A DNA stretch of 64,000 nucleotides from Ipomoea triloba. Lineage: Eukaryota; Streptophyta; Magnoliopsida; Solanales; Convolvulaceae. Every line of letters begins with the position of its first letter. The first letter of the stretch is position 1. Positions 11,183-21,433 of this stretch are shown one piece after another. A program made the position numbers and the translations under genes. The notes under the pieces are model-generated. The model was not told the origin of the DNA and did no database searches. It saw only the letters and a list, made by a program, of their open reading frames with translations. The stretch spans positions 15,896,791 to 15,960,790 of the forward strand of contig NC_044930.1 in assembly GCF_003576645.1 (NCBI RefSeq), in the 5' to 3' direction.

Positions 11183-12942
11183 TGTTAGGAACACCATGTA
11201 ATAGGTTTTGATGATACCAACTGTTAAGTAGAAATCCCCAAGTCTCGACACATAGGCAAAACGTTGTAAGTTCGACAAGTAAACCAAGAGCGAAAATACA
11301 ACCGGGTAACTTTGAGCTCAACTCGGAAAATATTTTAGCTTGAAGTAAACTTGTTTGAACATCTTAGAAGTCTCGTGTTGTAATTTCATAGATAGAACAG
11401 AAGAAGGCACGGGACAACACTGGAGGAATAAGGGTCTGCGAGACATCAACTAAGTCTCGAGACATAAGCAGAGTTCGAGAGGTAGTACCTCTCGATACAA
11501 CCATCCAGTTCGAGACATAAGCAGAGTTCGAGAGGTAGAGCTCTCGATACTTGGATTCGAGACATCAAACAATCGAGACATCAACCTTGGTCTCGATAAA
11601 CTGACACTTCTCCAGTAATGCTGAATGACGGTCAGGAAGCATACTTAAAGTTTGGAGAAGAAAAATATCATGGAGATAAAATATTAAGGAGGTGCCAGAA
11701 GTGGATGCCACATCAGAATTCCACAACAAACGGAAAGAAGGTGCACTAATCCAAAGTCGGTCTTATTCCCTAGAACGAAGATCAATGGGAATTTAAAAAG
11801 AGTAACTTTTACCAAAAGTAGCAAGTGGAGCATGGACTCAAGAAAGTGGATTATGGAATATCCACTACCAAACAAAAGGTTCAAGTTACAAGACCACCAC
11901 TCCATGAAGAATGCTGAAAAGATGCAAGTCCCATACACATCATGGGAGACAAATTTCCCTCCAACGGAATTATTCCTCAACTCTCATATAAAAAGGACGT
12001 GAAGACACAAAGCGAAAAAAAAAGGAGGCGTAACAGAGTTGGAAAATTCGAAAGAGGTGTCTGATTCAAACGTTCAAGTGCAAGTGCTTAACTTGGAATA
12101 TCATCCTGATATTCAAAACAGCGAGAAAACACATCTTAGTGTTTGAGAGAGTTACAAAGCTTAAACTGCTATACATCTAGAAGGTGACCGAAGCTGCTCT
12201 ACATCGAAGTTGATTCAACGATAGCTTTTGGTCAGATTGGAGTTTGTTACATTCAACTGTGACAACAAAAAACACCTTGCTTTGGATTAAGCAAGAGAGG
12301 TGGAGTAACCTGGCAGCTGTCCGAGTGAAAGAAACCTGAGGCTTGATGCGGGCTTGGTGATCAAAGGTCAAGTGCTCGAGAGGTGGAGTAACTGGAAGCG
12401 GGGAGAAAGACCTTGGAGAGGCGGAGTAACCTGGGAGCTGTCTTGTGAAGATCCTGAGGCTTGAGGCGGGCTTGGTGATCAAAGCTCAAGTGCTCGATAG
12501 GTGGAGTAACAAGAAGCGGGGCGAAAAACCTGAGGCTTGAGGCAGGCTTCGTGATCAAAGCTCAAGCGCTCGATATTGTACTAAAAAGGGAAGTTTTTAG
12601 TGCAATCCTTCCAGGGAGTTTCTGGAAGAAGAGTGGACGTAGGCGGGTTGGCCGAACCACTTAAAAATCTCTCTTGCATTTACTTACTGCTTTTATCTCT
12701 CGCTAACCTCTCGATTGCACTGCATATAAACACACCTCTCGAACTAACTCAAACTCGTGCTAACAAAAACGGGATAACTTTTCCGCTGCGCATAAAACTT
12801 TGTCTTCTCCTCGTGAGGTATCGAACCTAAACATCCTAAGTTCAATACACACGAGAGGTTGAAAAGATTTGCAAAATCTTATACAAGTCTATTCACCCCC
12901 CCCCCTCTAGACTTGTTGTACCCCATCCCCTTGGGACCAACA
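11183..12942 (+). repeat. 5' LTR of copia element A
   Basis: 1,760 bp from TGTTAGGAACA to GGACCAACA. It contains a TATA-like CATATAAACAC (12722) and a C-run before CTCTAGACTTG near the end. It carries one full unit of the palindromic 52-bp repeat (11472-11540), where the 3' LTR has five. It also has 35 bp (11710-11744) that the 3' LTR lacks, flanked by a short CAC homology. Confidence 0.9.
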
Positions 12943-12944
12943 AT

Positions 12945-12956
12945 TGGTATCAGAGC
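12945..12956 (+). promoter_or_regulatory. Primer binding site, tRNA-iMet type
   Basis: TGGTATCAGAGC lies 2 bp after the LTR end and is complementary to the 3' end of plant initiator methionine tRNA, the usual primer of Ty1/copia reverse transcription. It recurs at 15093-15104 in the duplicated contig. Confidence 0.95.
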
Positions 12957-13055
12957 AAGTTCTCTGATCGATATAAACCTTTGTTTATATTGCCTAGAGA
13001 TCCTTCTTTGAAAAATCCTTTAAAAGTTTTCAAAGCACGAGATAATTTTTCTAAT

Positions 13056-14610
13056 ATGGATAGCATGTTGTCGAGACATCTTCTCTTTGATCTTAGCAGG
13101 TTCGATGACTGGAAAACACGCATGCTTGCGTATCTATCAGCCCTCCATGATGAGATGGCCGAAGTTATAACATCTGGACCAGTCAAGATCATGATGGTAA
13201 ACACGGCTGCTGAGCAAACCAGGGATTCACCAAAATACGTCCCCAAACCCAAGGAAGAATGGACGAGTGACGATAGGAAGAGGAACAACCTTGACAACAT
13301 TGCCAAGGACATCCTTTTCAGAGCCATAGACGAAACCATCTTCCCTAGAGTAAGGAAGTGCAACACAGCCAAAGAGGTATGGGACACTTTAATGTTAATT
13401 GGTGAAGGTGACGAACAGGAGAAGGAGAACAAGCTCACTGTGGCCATGAAGAAGTTCGAAGACTTCAAGACGAAGTCAGGAGAGAGCGTCGACAGCATGG
13501 AATCTCGGTTCATGAAGCTGATAACCGAGATCAATGATCTCAACAAGGATATCCCACAGAAGGAATTAAACCTGAAGGTCCTACGAGGCCTAACCAAGGA
13601 GTGGGAGATGAAGGTGATCACAATGCGTGATCACAGAGACCTGAAGAACACCTCCACAAACCAACTCTTTCGAGATCTCAAAGCCTTCAAGTTTGAGATG
13701 TTCCCGAGAGATGAGGACGTAGTGGATCGACGAAACGTGGCACTTGTTGCTGATCAACCATCCACATCCTCAAGGTCAGACCCTAACCCCACTGATTTCT
13801 TATCTGACGAACAGTTTGCTTTCTTCATAAGAAAATTCAGGAAATTCATGAAGAAGACGCGAGAAAGCAATACAAGTTCACCTTCCTCCTCAAGAAGGAA
13901 AAATGAAAGATACACATTCAGAAGAATGGAGGAGGAAGATCAAGGTCTATGCTACAACTGCAGGAGACCGGGGCACTTCAAGGCTGACTGTCCTTACCCT
14001 AAGGTAAGCAAGTATCAAGGCCAAGAAGGCAGGGACTCCAGGAGAAAGGAGGAATCCAAAGAGAAGCCAGCACAAAGTGGCTTCAAGGGAGATTCAAAGA
14101 AACATTTGCGCAGAAAGGCGCTTGTTGCTGAGGAACTCGAGAGAACAATCGAGGAGTCCGAGACGTCGAGCTCCAGTGAAAGCAGCAGCAGCTCAGAAGA
14201 TGAGAGGGGACTCATCTGCTTATACACCGAGGAAGAAGAGAGTCAATGCCTAATGGCCATTGACAATGAGGTAACCTCTACTTCCACATCTCGCTGCTCT
14301 ACTTCTACCTCTCGTTGTTCTTCTTTCAGAAGCGATGAAGATCCCTTTGAGATGCTTGAAACATTTAAAAGGGATCTCGTAGTCGCTAATAGCACTCATG
14401 CCAAAATCAGGGAAGAAAACAGCAAGCTAACTGCGGAAAGAGATATGCTTAAGAACGTCTCGAAAGAGAATTCAGAGCTAACTCTCAAAGTAAGTGAGTT
14501 AGAAGCTAAAGTAATCCTACTGACTGAAGAGTGCAAAGCTCGAGAGACCAGAGAGCTTAATCTTAGAAAGGTCATAGCATCATACACTAATTCCTCCAAA
14601 GCTATGGAAA
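13056..14610 (+). CDS. gag: Gag of element A, first (truncated) assembly copy
   Basis: Starts at ATG 13056 (MDSMLSRHLLF) and is cut by the N at 14611. It appears to be a duplicate of the contig overlap described for 15204-16913 and should not be counted as a second gene. In its favour as a real sequence, every base checked agrees with the second copy. Confidence 0.8.
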
Positions 14611-15203
14611 NAGGCGGGCTTGGTGATCAAAGCTCAAGTGCTCGATAGGTGGAGTAACAAGAAGCGGGGCGAAAAACCTGAGGCTTGAGGCAGGCTTCGT
14701 GATCAAAGCTCAAGCGCTCGATATTGTACTAAAAAGGGAAGTTTTTAGTGCAATCCTTCCAGGGAGTTTCTGGAAGAAGAGTGGACGTAGGCGGGTTGGC
14801 CGAACCACTTAAAAATCTCTCTTGCATTTACTTACTGCTTTTATCTCTCGCTAACCTCTCGATTGCACTGCATATAAACACACCTCTCGAACTAACTCAA
14901 ACTCGTGCTAACAAAAACGGGATAACTTTTCCGCTGCGCATAAAACTTTGTCTTCTCCTCGTGAGGTATCGAACCTAAACATCCTAAGTTCAATACACAC
15001 GAGAGGTTGAAAAGATTTGCAAAATCTTATACAAGTCTATTCACCCCCCCCCCTCTAGACTTGTTGTACCCCATCCCCTTGGGACCAACAATTGGTATCA
15101 GAGCAAGTTCTCTGATCGATATAAACCTTTGTTTATATTGCCTAGAGATCCTTCTTTGAAAAATCCTTTAAAAGTTTTCAAAGCACGAGATAATTTTTCT
15201 AAT

Positions 15204-16913
15204 ATGGATAGCATGTTGTCGAGACATCTTCTCTTTGATCTTAGCAGGTTCGATGACTGGAAAACACGCATGCTTGCGTATCTATCAGCCCTCCATGATG
15301 AGATGGCCGAAGTTATAACATCTGGACCAGTCAAGATCATGATGGTAAACACGGCTGCTGAGCAAACCAGGGATTCACCAAAATACGTCCCCAAACCCAA
15401 GGAAGAATGGACGAGTGACGATAGGAAGAGGAACAACCTTGACAACATTGCCAAGGACATCCTTTTCAGAGCCATAGACGAAACCATCTTCCCTAGAGTA
15501 AGGAAGTGCAACACAGCCAAAGAGGTATGGGACACTTTAATGTTAATTGGTGAAGGTGACGAACAGGAGAAGGAGAACAAGCTCACTGTGGCCATGAAGA
15601 AGTTCGAAGACTTCAAGACGAAGTCAGGAGAGAGCGTCGACAGCATGGAATCTCGGTTCATGAAGCTGATAACCGAGATCAATGATCTCAACAAGGATAT
15701 CCCACAGAAGGAATTAAACCTGAAGGTCCTACGAGGCCTAACCAAGGAGTGGGAGATGAAGGTGATCACAATGCGTGATCACAGAGACCTGAAGAACACC
15801 TCCACAAACCAACTCTTTCGAGATCTCAAAGCCTTCAAGTTTGAGATGTTCCCGAGAGATGAGGACGTAGTGGATCGACGAAACGTGGCACTTGTTGCTG
15901 ATCAACCATCCACATCCTCAAGGTCAGACCCTAACCCCACTGATTTCTTATCTGACGAACAGTTTGCTTTCTTCATAAGAAAATTCAGGAAATTCATGAA
16001 GAAGACGCGAGAAAGCAATACAAGTTCACCTTCCTCCTCAAGAAGGAAAAATGAAAGATACACATTCAGAAGAATGGAGGAGGAAGATCAAGGTCTATGC
16101 TACAACTGCAGGAGACCGGGGCACTTCAAGGCTGACTGTCCTTACCCTAAGGTAAGCAAGTATCAAGGCCAAGAAGGCAGGGACTCCAGGAGAAAGGAGG
16201 AATCCAAAGAGAAGCCAGCACAAAGTGGCTTCAAGGGAGATTCAAAGAAACATTTGCGCAGAAAGGCGCTTGTTGCTGAGGAACTCGAGAGAACAATCGA
16301 GGAGTCCGAGACGTCGAGCTCCAGTGAAAGCAGCAGCAGCTCAGAAGATGAGAGGGGACTCATCTGCTTATACACCGAGGAAGAAGAGAGTCAATGCCTA
16401 ATGGCCATTGACAATGAGGTAACCTCTACTTCCACATCTCGCTGCTCTACTTCTACCTCTCGTTGTTCTTCTTTCAGAAGCGATGAAGATCCCTTTGAGA
16501 TGCTTGAAACATTTAAAAGGGATCTCGTAGTCGCTAATAGCACTCATGCCAAAATCAGGGAAGAAAACAGCAAGCTAACTGCGGAAAGAGATATGCTTAA
16601 GAACGTCTCGAAAGAGAATTCAGAGCTAACTCTCAAAGTAAGTGAGTTAGAAGCTAAAGTAATCCTACTGACTGAAGAGTGCAAAGCTCGAGAGACCAGA
16701 GAGCTTAATCTTAGAAAGGTCATAGCATCATACACTAATTCCTCCAAAGCTATGGAAAAAATGGTGGATGATTACAGACCAGCAAATGACAGAACCGGTC
16801 TCGGGTTTCGTCGGAACAGTCTCTCGAGAGATAAGCAGACCAATGGTTCGGGAACTTCAAGAAATGGAGGATCTCAACCCAAACCAAATATAGGTCATAA
16901 AGGACCAATATAA
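15204..16913 (+). CDS. gag: Gag capsid/nucleocapsid protein of element A
   Basis: The 569-residue frame from ATG 15204 begins MDSMLSRHLLF. Upstream in-frame codons exist but no ATG, and copy B starts at the same ATG. It makes the particle shell and binds the RNA. Visible parts: the copia Gag capsid core (WKTRMLAYLSALHDEM near residue 20, NTAAEQ, CNTAKEVWDTL near 110), a CCHC zinc knuckle CYNCRRPGHFKADC near residue 300, a Ser-rich acidic stretch, and a C-terminal coiled coil (about residues 440-540). The stop at 16911 reads ATATAA where copy B has ACAGGA, so it is probably a mutation; the same frame continues to 17549. Confidence 0.85.
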   Translation: MDSMLSRHLLFDLSRFDDWKTRMLAYLSALHDEMAEVITSGPVKIMMVNTAAEQTRDSPKYVPKPKEEWTSDDRKRNNLDNIAKDILFRAIDETIFPRVRKCNTAKEVWDTLMLIGEGDEQEKENKLTVAMKKFEDFKTKSGESVDSMESRFMKLITEINDLNKDIPQKELNLKVLRGLTKEWEMKVITMRDHRDLKNTSTNQLFRDLKAFKFEMFPRDEDVVDRRNVALVADQPSTSSRSDPNPTDFLSDEQFAFFIRKFRKFMKKTRESNTSSPSSSRRKNERYTFRRMEEEDQGLCYNCRRPGHFKADCPYPKVSKYQGQEGRDSRRKEESKEKPAQSGFKGDSKKHLRRKALVAEELERTIEESETSSSSESSSSSEDERGLICLYTEEEESQCLMAIDNEVTSTSTSRCSTSTSRCSSFRSDEDPFEMLETFKRDLVVANSTHAKIREENSKLTAERDMLKNVSKENSELTLKVSELEAKVILLTEECKARETRELNLRKVIASYTNSSKAMEKMVDDYRPANDRTGLGFRRNSLSRDKQTNGSGTSRNGGSQPKPNIGHKGPI

Positions 16914-17549
16914 AAGACCAGAGTAGCTATTCATAAACCGTCCCTGTACACCAGCAATGGAAGGTATACGAAAGCTACGAAGAATGGCCGGGTAAACAAT
17001 ATCGAGAGATCACCCAGCTATCTCTCGCAAGGCCATTCCAAGTACAAAAGAAGCTACATTCCATATAATGCGCCTCAAGGCAAATATGGAAGGTCTGAGA
17101 TCCACATAGTTAGGAACTCACGGATGGAGAAAGGCAGACTCTATCCATCTAGTGAGNNNNNNNNNNNNNNNNNNNNNNNNNNNNNNNNNNNNNNNNNNNN
17201 NNNNNNNNNNNNNNNNNNNNNNNNNNNNNNNNNNNNNNNNNNNNNNNNNNNNNNNNNNNNNNNNNATTGGTCATCGAATCATAATTTCCGGAAGAAACCT
17301 CACTTCCAGCAATTTCATATGACCAAACAGGCAATGAAGGGCATGGTGCGTAAGTCCGAGGTTAGTCCTCAACCAAAACTGATATATGCACCTAAGAGGC
17401 CCAGAGTCTTTGCTAGCATTCCTCATGATTATCAAACGTATAATGGCTACATTGCGCCTAGGCCTGGAATAATGGGCACAAGGTATAAATGGATGCCTAA
17501 ACTCACTAACCCACCAGGACCCAAAGTTTGGGTACCTAAACTTGCTTAA
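16914..17549 (+). pseudogene. gag: Second gag segment of element A, with gap
   Basis: The same frame as gag continues after its stop, with YLSQGHSKYKRSYIPYNAPQ, then a 109-base N gap (17157-17265), then PKLIYAPKRPRVFASIPHDY and PKVWVPKLA before TAA at 17547. Copy B has a closely matching segment at 56831-57382, uninterrupted, ending WVPKSA. It is a basic, Tyr/Pro-rich linker between the nucleocapsid and protease. Conservation in both copies suggests it was translated, either with gag or by readthrough. Confidence 0.7.
17157..17265. other. Sequencing gap (109 N)
   Basis: A run of N inside the second gag segment. Copy B (57100-57160 region, minus strand) suggests what is missing. Confidence 0.99.
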
Positions 17550-17552
17550 TTT

Positions 17553-17838
17553 CCTTGCAGGACACCAGGGACGTGTGGTTCATTGACAGTGGATGTTCGA
17601 GACATATGACGGGAAATCTAACACTGCTAGAGAACATCCAACATATCGAAGGTCCCTTGGTGACATTTGGCGACAACGAGAAGAAGGGACACACAAAAGC
17701 TGTTGGTGAAATTCAAAAGAATGAGCTGGTTATTAAGGGAGTATCTTACGTTGAAGGGCTCAAGTTCAATCTCCTTAGTACAAGCCAGTTCTGTGACAAG
17801 GGCTACAAGTTATCTTCACCAAAAGCAAATGCCAGATT
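17553..17838 (+). pseudogene. pol: Pol of element A: aspartic protease part
   Basis: This frame lies -1 relative to gag and begins around LQDTRDVWFIDSGCSRHMTG, containing the DSG catalytic triad of copia aspartic proteases, then VTFGDNEKKG and [15 protein letters not shown]. It processes the Gag-Pol polyprotein. A 1-bp deletion at about 17808 (TACAAG where copy B has TACAAAG) throws the frame and ends it at 17842. There is no ATG at the start; the preceding TTTCCTTGCAGG looks like a splice acceptor (see findings). Confidence 0.8.
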
Positions 17839-19489
17839 ATGAGCGAGAAATCTCTCGAAGTCGTCTTGGAAGCAGCAAGGAAAGGAAACATGTACATAGT
17901 GGATTGGAAGTCTGCAAAACCATCCCTATGTATGCTAGCAAGGAGCAAGGAAGATTTATGCTGGGATTGGCATAGTAAGCTTAGTCATATGAACTTCAAG
18001 ACTATCAACAAGCTTACTAAGAGGAACCTAGTGGAAGGACTGCCCAAAGTGACGTTTCGAAAGGATAAAATTTGTGAGGCATGTCAACGTTGCAAACAGA
18101 TCAAATCTTCTTTCAAGAGCAAAGCCGAGACATCATCCACTAGACCATTAAGCCTTCTTCACATGGACTTATTTGGCCCAGTAGATCCACCCAGCATGAA
18201 GGGAAAGAAGTATACTCTTGTGGTAGTAGATGACTACACAAGATTCACATGGACCGTGTTCTTAACCAAGAAAAGCGAGACAAAAGTTGCTCTACCAAAC
18301 CTTCTAAAGCAGGTTCAAGTTGAAAAGGATGTCTCGATACTAAAGATCCGGTCAGATCAAGGTGGAGAGTTCGTTAATCAAGTTATCGAGAACTACTGCA
18401 ACGAGAATGGTATTCATCATCAGTTGTCAGCTGCTCGAACGCCTCAACAGAACGGGGTTGCTGAAAGAAGGAACAGAACTCTCAAAGAAGCCGCAAGGAC
18501 CATGCTCTCGCAAGCTAACATATCTCAAGGATTTTGGGCAGAAGCAATCAACACAGCGTGCTATACCCAAAATCGGTCCTTGATCGTGAAAGGAGTTGGA
18601 AAGACTCCATATGAGTTGTGGAATGGAAGAAAACCGAATGTAAGCCACTTCCACACATTCGGGTGCAAATGCTATATCCACAACAATGGGAAGGCTCAAC
18701 TAAGAACTTTTGAAGAGAAGGCAGATGATGGAGTATTTCTGGGATACTCATCGACAAGCAAAGCATTCAGAGTCTTCAACAAGCGGAGATTGGTGGTTGA
18801 AGAGTCCATACATGTTTCCTTTGATGAAAGGGCATCGACAGATCAACCATCAAAGTCAACGGAAGCAGCTGAGGAAGATCAGCCAGAGTCTATCGAGAGA
18901 TCAAACTTACCTCTCGAAGACAAGCAGTCGATAGTTCGAGACGTAGCGGAACTCCAGTCAGAATCAGATGATGAAGAGTCTACCAAGAAGAAAGCACCTG
19001 ACTCAGTTGATCCAATCCAGATCATAGATGTTCAAACCACATCTCAACCTACAACGGAGGTATCAACTAAGGAGCCACAACCCGACCTAAGATGGCTGAG
19101 AAGTCACCCTGCTGATCAAGTAATTGGAGATGTACGTGACAGAGTTCGGACCAGATCAGCATACAGAGAAAGCATGTTTGCTTGCTTTCTATCACAAATA
19201 GAGCCTAAGGTGATCGATGAGGCTCTATGTGATCCAGATTGGGTGCAAGCCATGCAAGAGGAACTTCATCAGTTTGAACGGAACGATGTTTGGGAACTAG
19301 TTCCGAGACCTCATCATCAGAATGTCATTGGTACAAAGTGGGTTTTCAGAAACAAGATGAATGAGGATGGAGTCATTGTTAGGAACAAGGCCAGACTTGT
19401 TGCCAAAGGCTATTGTCAGGAGGAAGGAATAGATTTTGATGAAACCTTCGCTCCAGTGGCACGTCTCGAAGCCATACGCATCTTTCTCG
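17839..19489 (+). pseudogene. pol: Pol of element A: integrase and start of reverse transcriptase
   Basis: After the frameshift the frame stays open for about 550 codons. In order: GAG-pre-integrase zinc region ([10 protein letters not shown] and CEACQRCK, His and Cys ligands), integrase core with all three acidic residues ([26 protein letters not shown]), a copia C-terminal [13 protein letters not shown] motif, an acidic Ser/Glu-rich linker, and the RT start ([40 protein letters not shown]). Integrase inserts the cDNA into host DNA. The frame is cut by the N at 19490, where 136 bp are repeated. Confidence 0.85.
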
Positions 19490-19626
19490 NAAGATGAATG
19501 AGGATGGAGTCATTGTTAGGAACAAGGCCAGAATTGTTGCCAAAGGCTATTGTCAGGAGGAAGGAATAGATTTTGATGAAACCTTCGCTCCAGTGGCACG
19601 TCTCGAAGCCATACGCATCTTTCTCG
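19354..19626. repeat. Assembly duplication around the single N at 19490
   Basis: 19354-19489 and 19491-19626 (136 bp) are the same RT sequence with one difference seen (GCCAGACTT versus GCCAGAATT). Copy B has it once. This is an unmerged contig overlap. Confidence 0.85.
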
Positions 19627-20864
19627 CATATGCCGCCTTCAAAGACTTTAAGGTATATCAAATGGATGTCAAGAGCGCTTTTCTGAACGGACTTCTCGAA
19701 GAAGAGGTGTACGTTGAACAACCTCCGGGTTTCTTGAAGGACGTGGGAGCTGACAAAGTATACAAATTAAAGAAGGCACTTTACGGCTTAAAACAAGCTC
19801 CGAGAGCTTGGTATGATACCTTATCTTCTTTTCTACTTCAGTGTGGGTTCACCAAAGGCCTAGTGGACAAAACACTGTTTAGAATTAAGGATGAGGATCA
19901 CACCTTATTGGTGTAAATCTATGTGGACGATATCATTTTTGGAAGCACCAATCCAGACTTGTGCGAGAAGTTCTCCAGGTTGATGAAAGGGAAGTTCGAG
20001 ATGAGCATGATGGGAGAACTAAACTACTTCCTTGGATTACAAGTGAGACAGCTTAAGGAAGGTATCTTCATCAATCAGGAGAAATACACCAAGGATCTGC
20101 TCAGAAAATACAATATAGAAGGGAAATCCTCAGTCAAAGTACCCATGGGAACCTCTCTACGTATCGATGTCGACAGTGAAGGTCGAGAGGTCGATCAAAC
20201 TACATATCGAGGTATCATCGGATCTCTTCTCTATTTAACTGCTAGTAGACCAGATATATCCTTTGCAGTAGGTGTATGTGCTAGATTTCAGGCAAGTCCT
20301 AAGGAAAGTCACTTAAATGCATCTAAAAAGATCCTTAGATATCTCAAAGGTACGCAAAGTGTTGGACTTTGGTATTCGAGAGGTGGATCTTTCGAACTTA
20401 TGGGTTATTCAGATGCGGACTTTGCCGGCTGTAAAATAGATCGAAAGAGCACATCAGGGACATGTCAGTTTCTAGGTGGAAGACTTGTCTCATGGTTTAG
20501 CAAGAAACAGCATTCGATAGCTACAAGCACCGCTGAGGCAGAATATGTAGCAGCTGGAAGTTGCTGTGCTCAGGTTTTATGGATGAAGCAACAACTACTG
20601 GATTATGGTGTTGAATGTAAAGAGGTTAAGATCATGTGTGACAACACAAGTGCCATAGCTATCACTCAGAATCCAGTGCTACATTCAAGAACAAAACACA
20701 TTGATATCAAGTATCACTTCATCCGAGACCATGTTGAGAAAAAGGACATAACTTTGGAATACGTTGCAACGGAGGAGCAACTAGCAGATATTTTCACAAA
20801 AGCATTGTGTGAAAATAGATTTTCTCAACTAAGGTTAGAATTGGGAATGATAGAATTGGGATGA
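19491..20864 (+). pseudogene. pol: Pol of element A: reverse transcriptase core and RNase H
   Basis: RT continues with [12 protein letters not shown] (first catalytic Asp), [25 protein letters not shown], and the YVDDI active-site box at about 19920. A TAA at 19914-19916 replaces the CAA of copy B immediately before that box, so the copy is dead. Downstream, RNase H shows SDADFAGCKIDRKSTSG, TAEAEYVAAGSC, CDNTSAIAITQNP and the terminal ADIFTKAL motif, with a stop at 20862. The enzymes copy element RNA into cDNA and remove the RNA strand. Confidence 0.85.
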
Positions 20865-21064
20865 ATGGTCAAATCTTATCTTCTTGTATTTAGTGCCATG
20901 AATTGTTTCGCATGTGAGGAGCGGTTTCATCAACTTTATGGCAGCTTTGGAGTTACACAAGCATTGAATGGTCATTCATATTGCATCCCGTGACTCAACA
21001 GTGGTAACCTTTTTGGGCTATAAATAGAAGGGTTTTCTCATCAGTTTATGTCATCGACTTCTTC
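20865..21064 (+). other. Spacer between pol and the small ORF
   Basis: About 200 bp without a supported gene. It has a GGCTATAAATAG box at 21018-21029, 36 bp before the small ORF, which may be a TATA box for a separate transcript. Copy B has a similar but altered sequence (CTATTTATAGCCC at about 47212). Confidence 0.5.
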
Positions 21065-21433
21065 ATGGAGAAGAAGAAAGGAAAAGACGATGTACCATTC
21101 TGGTATAGAGGGAGAAAATCAGCAACGAAGTCCAAAGACTTTCAAGGAGAGAACTATCCAGAATCAACGAAGGGTGAACAGATTGCGGAGCTTCCTGATA
21201 ATCCAAGCCAGCATCCTATTCCCATCCAAGGTGAATGGATCCCCAAATACGAGGAGATCCACAACGATGGGATACTGGAGTCAGGAGAAGAGTCCCGTAT
21301 AAGTGGGACTCCTACTGCTGCACATTCTGGAAAAGAGCCTTCCTCAACCAAATGGAGAACCAAGGGAAAAGAAGAGGAAGACCAGTTGGGACTTTCTGAG
21401 GTCAGCAACAGTCAAAGGGGTGATCATACCTAA
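21065..21433 (+). CDS. Conserved small ORF between pol and env-like ORF
   Basis: A 122-residue frame from ATG 21065 (MEKKKGKDDVPFWYRGRK). The protein is very hydrophilic, rich in Lys, Glu, Pro and Ser, with no signal peptide, membrane segment or known motif. Copy B keeps the frame (46837-47175, 112 residues) through nearly all of its length with scattered substitutions, differing mainly after KWRTKGK. It sits downstream of a TATA-like box. The function is unknown; it could be an accessory protein or the remains of a leader exon. Confidence 0.55.
   Translation: MEKKKGKDDVPFWYRGRKSATKSKDFQGENYPESTKGEQIAELPDNPSQHPIPIQGEWIPKYEEIHNDGILESGEESRISGTPTAAHSGKEPSSTKWRTKGKEEEDQLGLSEVSNSQRGDHT

Larger units (their letters stand above)
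12464..16758. repeat. Assembly duplication around the single N at 14611
   Basis: Bases 12464-14610 and 14612-16758 (2,147 bp each) read as the same sequence, covering the LTR end, primer site and most of gag. The first copy stops in mid-gene at an isolated N. Two contigs with overlapping ends joined by a one-base gap explain this better than a biological tandem copy. Confidence 0.85.

Noticed and set aside
12950..13621. 223-codon antisense frame opposite gag, repeated at 15098
   Set aside because: A shadow of gag with no domain. It appears twice only because of the assembly duplication.
12464..16758. Two tandem gag genes and two primer sites
   Set aside because: The two copies match and abut an isolated N, which indicates unmerged contigs instead of real duplication.
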